This document shows positions 21,562 to 27,192 of a stretch of DNA of 27,192 bases, one piece after another. Origin of the DNA: Clostridia bacterium (GTDB lineage: Bacteria; Bacillota; DULZ01). The first letter of the stretch is position 1; every line of letters begins with the position of its first letter. The DNA lies in the NCBI GenBank assembly GCA_012520135.1, contig JAAYOX010000161.1:1-27192 (forward strand), given 5' to 3'. The translations under genes were made by a program, and so were the position numbers. The notes under the pieces were generated by a model, which saw only the letters and a program-made list of their open reading frames with translations, did not search any database and was not told where the DNA came from.

Positions 21562-23751
21562 TTACATTAAAGGATCCATAGTCAGAGCCGGATGTCCTTT
21601 TTCCTCTAAGAAAGGTAGAATCTCTTCGGCGGTAGTACCAATAGTTTCATCAGCAATCATATCAATGAAGTCTTCAGGCAGGCCTTCTTCCACACACCGT
21701 TGGACGAAGTCTTCTCTTAAGAATTCTTTTAGTTCTTTTGGCATCCAAACGATTCTACGGATACCTCCGTCAGCGGTGATGAATTTACGGCTGACAATGT
21801 AGCTTCTACCAATTCCCATAAATCCTGGGGTCTGGGTCCCCCCACCCACCATACCTGCTAAGGTGGAGAAAGTCATTCCGCAGGGAGTGAGACCGCTGTG
21901 TTCCCTGGTGGTAACCATAATCCCATTGGCTTCCGGTACGATGGCCAGAATGGCTTCGAAGCAACCGCAGGAGGTCATAGGCTTTTCCATCAGGGTATAG
22001 AGGTTCACTTCCTCTAAATTGCGGTTCGAAGCGGTATAGAGGTAATCATTAACAGACTGCCACATACCTTTAACATCGTCAATAGCGGTTCCTTTAGGAA
22101 TTGGCTGGTTAGGTCCTGTATTGTCGATTTCGTAGGACGCTTTACCATCCAGCCAGGTAACCGCTCCGCAGAGACCGACCCGTTCAGGGCTCACAATGCA
22201 CACGTGGTTGGGAGCAAAGGACTGACACAATAAGCAAGAGTAGAAAGTATCAACTGCATCGTCAGTCAAACCTCTCATCCGGTCATCTCTCTGCCTGTAT
22301 TTCTGACGGGCAAGTTTAATGTTCTCCTCAACAGCTGCCTCATCAGTCAAAATGGTAACCTGAACCCGGTCCACAATAGCCGGGAAGTCTTGCTTCATTT
22401 TGGCCACCAGGATGTCGCCCATATGGCGGAATTTTGCTCCCTTTGCCACTGCATCTTTACTGATCCGGAGCCAGTTAATATCTCTTTGGGCAGTGTGCCA
22501 GAAACCTTCACCGTAGTTAACAAAGTCATGAATCCTTCTTTCGAGAACACCTTCGAAGTCTTCTTGCATCTTCCTGCCGTAAATATCAACCATGATACCG
22601 AAGGGAATCTTTTCTCCTTCAGCTATTTCATCCAGTTCACGACCGATAACTTCAACTCTGCCGTCTTCGATTTCGTCTTCGCCGACAGTCCTGACTAATT
22701 CAAAGGAAGTGGTACGTCCACCACCCATTTCGACGTACATATCGCCTTTGCGAATGGTTTCCCCTTCGAATGCAGGTCCGAAGTTAATGGGAATATCCAA
22801 CTCAATGTTGGTTAGTTTGATACCTCTTACTTCCATGGCTGTCTGTACAATCTTGTCGTAATCGGGGACAGACATATACCAATCAGGTATCTGCTCATCT
22901 TCTGCCAAGGGCTGATCGGTGATGACCGGGAAGCCCAGGAAAATACAACCCATTTCAGCGGCTGTTTTTACGTCGTCTCGTTCTCCCAGGTGGAGAATGA
23001 AAGCTCTAATCCGGCGACGCTGGTAATCCCTGTGTTCTTCCCTTAAGCCGGGAGCAATACCGCCGAACATCATACCGGCTCTAAGAGCATAGTTGGCAGC
23101 ATGTACTACCTGGGTAAAATTGCCCAGCGGGAATGCAATATAGTCAATGCCCAGCTTGACGTTTTCCTCTAACAGCTGCTCAATCACTTCGTCAGCTAAG
23201 AAAAGCATGAAGCCTTTACCCATCAAGTCGTTAACGATTTTCGCCAGCTTCTTGCTGTCTTTGGCTCTGCCTAGGATAACTGCTTCACCGGGGATGGTCC
23301 AGTCAACCATTTTGATTCCGAAGCGACGAACAACAGGGTCCCCGATAAAGTTAGTCCAAGGCTCAACCTGCTGAACTTCACCACGAACATAACGTAGTGC
23401 TTCAATGATTTCAGCCGCATATAGTGTAGCCTCTCCGGCTAACCGGGCGTTTTCAAAAGTGTATTCGTAAGTTTTTACTTGATTCCTCATTCTGTTAAGA
23501 ATGGGCACAAGCTGTCTTAGAGTAGTGACTTCTTCACCGCTTAGGCAGCGGATAACGGGTAAATAATATGCAGTATCAGGATAAGCAACCGGTGCATCCG
23601 GACCATACTTTCTAATAGCCTGATTCAATAAAATCTCGGCATAACTCAGAGCGATTATGGTCCCTTCGACTGCTTGCCTAAATAACCTTTTTGGTTCTTT
23701 ACCTTCTTGAATAGCGCCTTCGTAAACCTTATCAAAATCCAAGGCCATCAT
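21562..23751 (-). CDS. acsB: Acetyl-CoA synthase (CODH/ACS alpha subunit)
   Basis: The 729-residue subunit makes or cleaves acetyl-CoA from a methyl group, CO and CoA at the nickel A-cluster. All A-cluster ligands are present at the Moorella positions: Cys506, 509, 518 and 528 (YSCLLCQSF, HVC, GLCGAV) and the Cys595-Gly-Cys597 site (TSCGCFEA) holding the distal nickel. The N-terminal domain (about 1-310) includes NQAIRKYGPDAPVAYPDTAYYLPVI, the CODH-contacting and CO-tunnel part. Two ATGs abut at 23751 and 23748; the second is 5 nt from GGGGGAG, so the exact first residue is unsure. It follows cooS by 45 nt, consistent with a CODH/ACS complex. Confidence 0.98.
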   Translation of the reverse strand: MMALDFDKVYEGAIQEGKEPKRLFRQAVEGTIIALSYAEILLNQAIRKYGPDAPVAYPDTAYYLPVIRCLSGEEVTTLRQLVPILNRMRNQVKTYEYTFENARLAGEATLYAAEIIEALRYVRGEVQQVEPWTNFIGDPVVRRFGIKMVDWTIPGEAVILGRAKDSKKLAKIVNDLMGKGFMLFLADEVIEQLLEENVKLGIDYIAFPLGNFTQVVHAANYALRAGMMFGGIAPGLREEHRDYQRRRIRAFILHLGERDDVKTAAEMGCIFLGFPVITDQPLAEDEQIPDWYMSVPDYDKIVQTAMEVRGIKLTNIELDIPINFGPAFEGETIRKGDMYVEMGGGRTTSFELVRTVGEDEIEDGRVEVIGRELDEIAEGEKIPFGIMVDIYGRKMQEDFEGVLERRIHDFVNYGEGFWHTAQRDINWLRISKDAVAKGAKFRHMGDILVAKMKQDFPAIVDRVQVTILTDEAAVEENIKLARQKYRQRDDRMRGLTDDAVDTFYSCLLCQSFAPNHVCIVSPERVGLCGAVTWLDGKASYEIDNTGPNQPIPKGTAIDDVKGMWQSVNDYLYTASNRNLEEVNLYTLMEKPMTSCGCFEAILAIVPEANGIMVTTREHSGLTPCGMTFSTLAGMVGGGTQTPGFMGIGRSYIVSRKFITADGGIRRIVWMPKELKEFLREDFVQRCVEEGLPEDFIDMIADETIGTTAEEILPFLEEKGHPALTMDPLM

Positions 23752-23796
23752 TTCTCCCCCTTCTCAAATCCTAACTTATGGCAACCGACACCACTA

Positions 23797-25815
23797 TTAG
23801 TAGTTCTGGCAAAGGGCTGATTCGTATCTTTCCGCCACTTCCCTGTGAACTCCCAGCTTCCAAGTACGATATTCTAATGCACTTAGAATCTTTTTAGATG
23901 CTTCATCCGGATCCATTTCGAAGATGAAATATCCGCCATATACGTCAGAAGCAATCTGAGTAAGAATACCGTAGAACATTTCACTGCCTTCAACCGGCGG
24001 CATTGTACCAACATGAGTGGGAACACCCATAGCTACAAACCAAGTTCCGATAGCGGTAGCTTTTCCGCTCATTGCTTCAGGAGCAGAAGCCACGAAAGGT
24101 ACCTTCGGTGTATCAACTTGCAGCTCTTGAGCCATATCCATCAGTAAAGCAGCAGCCCGTGAATTATCGACGCAAGAACCGAAGTGGAAAGCAGGAGGCA
24201 GCGGTGTAGCTAAGTTGGCTTTTTCCGAAATTCGCTTCAGAAAGGCTTTTAAACCTTCTCCTGCATACTTTTCTGTAGCTTCTGAAGACAATAGTCCGTA
24301 TTTTGCCATGGCCTGGGCTGAACACCCGGTGGCAACGACGAAGACGTCGTTTTTCAGGAGTTCCTTAACGATCTCAATATGGCTGTTATCCTGGAATGTC
24401 TTTAAGTTATTGCAGCCGCAAAGGTTGACAACTCCTTTTAGCTCCCCGGACAGAATGGCGTCGGTCAATACACTTACGGGACGATCAGGGTTGACAGTGG
24501 CAAACAGTTCCAAAAGCCTTTCATAAGCAAAACCGGCAATTACCTGATTGCAGACATTTGGTATGTTGACACGAGAGGCTTCTCTTTCCTTGTAGGCTTC
24601 AATCGCCAATCTAACCACTGTCTTTGCATCCTCAAGCGCAGTTGCTGTGTTAAAGTCGATATGATAAGAGCCTGGAATCTTAGCAATTGGTGAAGTAGTA
24701 ATCAATCGGGTATGGTAACACTCTGCCGCCTGCCTTAAGCCCGGCATGATACACTGGACGTCTACAACCATAGCATCCACGGCACCGGTAGTTATGGCCA
24801 ATTCGGCAGAAGCATAAGAAGTAACCAACGGTACACCTTTACGCATTAAAACTTCGTTTCCGGTACAGCAAATCCCCACCAGATTGATACCTTCTGCTCC
24901 GGCAGCTTGAGCTTCACCCTCCAATTCTTTAGCAGCTAATACTACCATTTCACTGAGGAGTGGGTTATGGCCATGTAGGGCGATATTAACCTTGTTTTCT
25001 TTCAAGGTACCCATGTTTGCTTCAGTTACAACCGGTTCGGGCGTACCGAAAAACACGTCGGATAAATCAGTGGCAATAGTCATACCGGTAAAATCACATA
25101 AAGCGGTCCGAATCGCACTGAAAGTCAGGTTGACCGGATCGTTGTCATTGCCGATATGTGCTTGCGCAAGTAAATCGGAAATGTTTCCATGAATGCCTGA
25201 AGGCATTACATTGCACTGATCAAATTTTTGGTATCTTTGTTCAATGATCGATGCTTTGGTCCAAACGGCGTCACCTTGGCCAGGCAGCCTTTCGAAATCT
25301 TTCAGGGCAATTTCAGCAACTTCCCTGGCAAGTTCTTCGGGAGTTTTGCCTTCAGTTTCAACATTCAGTTTTTTAGCTACAGCCATGAGCTTTTCTTTAT
25401 CAGTAATTCCGTAATCATTAGCTTTGCCGGTGACACTATCCAATAGAGTTTCGGCAATATGTCTAGAGTGCTCACAATGGGAAGCTGCTCCCGTCAAAAT
25501 CAAGGTTCCCACGCTTCTGGCGACGATGGTCCAGGCAGAAGCTCCACAGATACCACGGCTGGCCGGTCCTTCATCAAATTTGACCCGGCAAGGGCCCATG
25601 ATACAAAAACGGCAGCAAATTCCTTGATAACCAAACTGGCACTGAGGCTGCTGAGCCAAAAAACGATCAAAAGCAGTTTCCACATTCTCGTTTTTGGCCT
25701 TTTCCAGCATTTCTAAGGAAGCAGGGTCAATGGTACGTTCTCTTTTTTTTCTTTCCACTACCCTAGGTGCCTTGGAAGGCCGTGAAGTGTGTTCAGGTTC
25801 TCTAAATCTTGGCAC
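23797..25815 (-). CDS. acsA: Ni-Fe carbon monoxide dehydrogenase catalytic subunit (CODH/ACS beta)
   Basis: This 672-residue CODH of the cooS/acsA family reduces CO2 to CO or oxidises CO. Cluster ligands match Moorella numbering: D-cluster Cys59 and 67, B-cluster Cys68, 71, 76 and 90. C-cluster ligands are His283 (LHGHNP), Cys317 (GICCTG), Cys355 (DVQCIMPG), and, shifted by two, Cys468 (CGCNN), Cys498 (TGCSAQA) and Cys548 (FGSCVDNSR). The gene is next to acsB, so it is the ACS-associated enzyme, not a stand-alone CooS. The start is a GTG at 25815, about 9 nt after AAGGGGG; no ATG is better placed. It lies 43 nt after cooC. Confidence 0.98.
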   Translation of the reverse strand: MPRFREPEHTSRPSKAPRVVERKKRERTIDPASLEMLEKAKNENVETAFDRFLAQQPQCQFGYQGICCRFCIMGPCRVKFDEGPASRGICGASAWTIVARSVGTLILTGAASHCEHSRHIAETLLDSVTGKANDYGITDKEKLMAVAKKLNVETEGKTPEELAREVAEIALKDFERLPGQGDAVWTKASIIEQRYQKFDQCNVMPSGIHGNISDLLAQAHIGNDNDPVNLTFSAIRTALCDFTGMTIATDLSDVFFGTPEPVVTEANMGTLKENKVNIALHGHNPLLSEMVVLAAKELEGEAQAAGAEGINLVGICCTGNEVLMRKGVPLVTSYASAELAITTGAVDAMVVDVQCIMPGLRQAAECYHTRLITTSPIAKIPGSYHIDFNTATALEDAKTVVRLAIEAYKEREASRVNIPNVCNQVIAGFAYERLLELFATVNPDRPVSVLTDAILSGELKGVVNLCGCNNLKTFQDNSHIEIVKELLKNDVFVVATGCSAQAMAKYGLLSSEATEKYAGEGLKAFLKRISEKANLATPLPPAFHFGSCVDNSRAAALLMDMAQELQVDTPKVPFVASAPEAMSGKATAIGTWFVAMGVPTHVGTMPPVEGSEMFYGILTQIASDVYGGYFIFEMDPDEASKKILSALEYRTWKLGVHREVAERYESALCQNY

Positions 25816-25858
25816 TTGGAGATACCCCCTTAAAAAATATTTAATAAAATAGGCGTTA

Positions 25859-26632
25859 TTACTCTATTGACTGAATACCGACCTCCTTCTCTAGCCTCTG
25901 GCCCAATTGTTCTACAAATTCGGCCAAGTCGTTGAGGCCGCTATTGTCTGGTTCCATGGACAGGGCACTGACATTTCCCTGATAATGAAGAAAACTTAAA
26001 AAATTCTCCCGACCCAGATGTTTTATAAGAAAATCTTCTTCCTGGGTCTCATGAATTTTATTGCCAATAAATTTAATCTGTTTAATGCCTAGTTCTGCTG
26101 CCAAAGATCTAACGGTTTTCGCTGTCTGGATGCTAGTCCGAGACGGCTCCGTCACTATTAGCATTACATCCACACCTCTAGCCGTGCCTCTGGTAAGATG
26201 TTCTATACCTGCACCCATATCCAGCAAAACCATTTGGTCCTTTTGTAAAATCAAAGAAGCGACTAAGGCATGAAGGACCGTGTTTTCTCTGCAATAGCAG
26301 GAACTGCCTCCCTGCTTAACCGCACCCATTTTTAGAAATTTTATGTTATCGTCGATGGGGATTGAAAAATCCTCTAAAAGATCATCAACTTGGGGATTAA
26401 GGGTAAAATAAGCCCCTTCCCCGGTTTTTTCAAGGATGAGTTCACGCATATCAACAATGGGTTTAATCTCTTCTATCTCATTATCAGGTAATCCTAACAA
26501 TGTCCCCAAACTCAAGTCCGGATCCGCATCTACTGCAATAACTTCAAACCCTTTATTGGCAAAGTACCTGATTAAGCCGGCAGCAATAGTTGTTTTCCCG
26601 ACACCGCCTTTTCCGGAAATTGCAATCTTCAT
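25859..26632 (-). CDS. cooC: CODH nickel-insertion ATPase
   Basis: The 257-residue MinD-type ATPase has GKGGVGKTTIAAGLIRY (about 7-23), the DADPDLSLGTLLGLPD switch region and the metal-binding CxC pair at Cys112/114 (SSCYCREN), the same position as in CooC1 of Carboxydothermus. CooC dimers bind nickel and use ATP to help build the CODH C-cluster. It is first in the acs operon, immediately before acsA. The ATG at 26632 has AAGG 8 nt upstream, making a better start than the GTG at 26641. A second such ATPase, AcsF, is later in the operon; the proteins share the fold and CxC pattern but differ widely in sequence. Confidence 0.94.
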   Translation of the reverse strand: MKIAISGKGGVGKTTIAAGLIRYFANKGFEVIAVDADPDLSLGTLLGLPDNEIEEIKPIVDMRELILEKTGEGAYFTLNPQVDDLLEDFSIPIDDNIKFLKMGAVKQGGSSCYCRENTVLHALVASLILQKDQMVLLDMGAGIEHLTRGTARGVDVMLIVTEPSRTSIQTAKTVRSLAAELGIKQIKFIGNKIHETQEEDFLIKHLGRENFLSFLHYQGNVSALSMEPDNSGLNDLAEFVEQLGQRLEKEVGIQSIE

Positions 26633-26939
26633 AGCTATCACCTTCCCTGGTTCAAATTTTGCTGTGAAATGGTAAGAAAAGTTGCAAATAATTGTTACAA
26701 TATTACCAATAGTCGTTCATCGATTATCTCAAATTAACTTCAACATAAACTAGTGTTTTCCTGCTACCGTTAGCCAAAATGTTCATTATTTTTATAGCCA
26801 GCGGTCTTAATAAGTCCCTATATGGGTTTGAGAGAAAGGTGAATGGTTATTCATTTACAAGTATTGGGAGGTCCAAAAATCTTTATTTCAGCGTCTTGAC
26901 TAATGTTGAGATATTGTTTATAATTTTAAATGCATGTTT
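26633..26939. other. Intergenic region between cooC and the tRNA cluster
   Basis: This 307-nt region is AT-rich and holds no convincing gene. The divergent promoters of the acs operon and the tRNA cluster should lie here, but only the tRNA promoter is clear. A small dyad ATTGTTACAAT (26691-26701 region) and several AT-rich candidates give no well-matched -35/-10 pair for the minus strand. An 18-codon plus-strand frame beginning near 26843 has a poorly spaced ribosome binding site and is not called. Confidence 0.5.
26896..26924 (+). promoter_or_regulatory. Promoter of the tRNA-Pro/Glu/Asp cluster
   Basis: TTGACT (26896-26901, 5/6) and TATAAT (26919-26924, perfect) are 17 nt apart. The -10 ends 15 nt before the tRNA-Pro 5' end. 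Confidence 0.88.
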
Positions 26940-27016
26940 CGGGGCGTAGCGCAGTTTGGTAGCGCACTTGGTTTGGGACCAAGGGGCCGGGGGTTCAAAT
27001 CCCTCCGCCCCGACCA
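26940..27016 (+). tRNA. tRNA-Pro (anticodon TGG)
   Basis: A 77-nt cloverleaf with acceptor CGGGGCG paired to CGCCCCG, discriminator A and encoded CCA. The anticodon stem CTTGG/CCAAG encloses TTTGGGA, giving anticodon TGG, which reads proline codons. Confidence 0.97.
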
Positions 27017-27036
27017 GATATAAAATACAATTTCAT

Positions 27037-27111
27037 GGCCCGTTGGTCAAGCGGTTAAGACACCGGCCTTTCACGCCGGCAACAGGGGTTCGAATCCCCT
27101 ACGGGTCACCA
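27037..27111 (+). tRNA. tRNA-Glu (anticodon TTC)
   Basis: A 75-nt cloverleaf: acceptor GGCCCGT with ACGGGTC (one G-T pair), anticodon arm CCGGC/GCCGG around CTTTCAC (anticodon TTC), T-arm AGGGG/CCCCT and encoded CCA. It is 20 nt after tRNA-Pro in the same transcript. Confidence 0.96.
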
Positions 27112-27116
27112 TTTGC

Positions 27117-27192
27117 GGAGCTGTAGTGTAGCGGTTAACATGTCGGCCTGTCACGCCGAAGATCGCGGGTTCGATTCCCGTCAGCTCCGCCA
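27117..27192 (+). tRNA. tRNA-Asp (anticodon GTC)
   Basis: A 76-nt cloverleaf ending with CCA at the last base of the window. Acceptor GGAGCTG pairs with CAGCTCC; the anticodon arm TCGGC/GCCGA encloses CTGTCAC (anticodon GTC). It starts 5 nt after tRNA-Glu; further tRNAs may follow outside the window. Confidence 0.96.

Noticed and set aside
26685..26705. ATTGTTACAAT dyad upstream of cooC as a regulator site
   Set aside because: It is a 5-bp arm dyad in AT-rich DNA, does not match a known CO or redox regulator site, and no cognate regulator is nearby.
26843..26900. A plus-strand 18-codon ORF before the tRNA cluster
   Set aside because: Its AGGTGA box is only about 3 nt from the ATG, and it runs into the tRNA promoter.
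1..27192. CRISPR arrays, prophage or transposase genes
   Set aside because: No regularly spaced repeats, cas genes, integrases or transposases were seen; the DnaC-like ATPase lacks an IstA partner.

Overview
The window looks like a low-to-mid GC Clostridia chromosome, probably a Peptococcaceae/Desulfotomaculum-like strict anaerobe. The evidence is strong AGGAGG-type ribosome binding sites, frequent TTG/GTG starts, a T-box leader, DnaD/DnaC-type primosome genes, a complete Wood-Ljungdahl carbonyl-branch operon and a methylmalonyl-CoA cluster. The species cannot be named from sequence reading alone. Apart from one P-loop gene and four tRNAs, everything lies on the minus strand.

Layout by coordinate. 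(1) 1-5198, minus: a tight operon sucC-sucD-mcmA1-mcmA2-mce-carboxyltransferase (cut by the window edge). It interconverts succinate and propionyl-CoA through succinyl-CoA and methylmalonyl-CoA, in the order known from the mmc cluster of syntrophic propionate oxidisers. (2) 5197-8222: a NERD-domain membrane protein, a DUF3786 protein, a 41-aa protein, tRNA-Arg(CCG) on plus, a 65-aa Cys-rich protein and PduL phosphotransacylase, most with clear promoters or terminators. (3) 8291-11028: DnaC-like loader and DnaD-like primosome protein (minus), then a divergent P-loop/Asp23 fusion gene. (4) 11069-14481: a structured repeat element, a beta-CASP metallo-beta-lactamase nuclease and a PLP aminotransferase under a T-box. 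(5) 14489-15457: an acidic protein of unknown function. (6) 15612-26632: the acetyl-CoA synthase operon cooC-acsA(cooS)-acsB-acsC-acsV-acsF-acsD-acsE, in the same order as in Moorella thermoacetica, ending in a strong terminator. (7) 26896-27192, plus: a promoter followed by tRNA-Pro, tRNA-Glu and tRNA-Asp, running to the last base.

Together the genes suggest a cell that can take propionyl-CoA/succinate carbon through methylmalonyl-CoA and make or cleave acetyl-CoA with CODH/ACS. PduL could link an acyl-CoA to an acyl-phosphate. That fits propionate oxidation (complete or syntrophic) or acetogenesis with propionate metabolism; direction cannot be read from sequence.

The least explained structure is a short dispersed repeat: one roughly 157-bp hairpin-rich copy bounded by a 14-bp perfect inverted repeat (11069-11225) and two partial copies of its right end (9099-9137 on minus; 15555-15597 on plus), all intergenic. 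Other points of interest are a possible alanine-type T-box, 21-bp-spaced direct repeats at the pduL promoter, and the acidic protein beside the acs operon.
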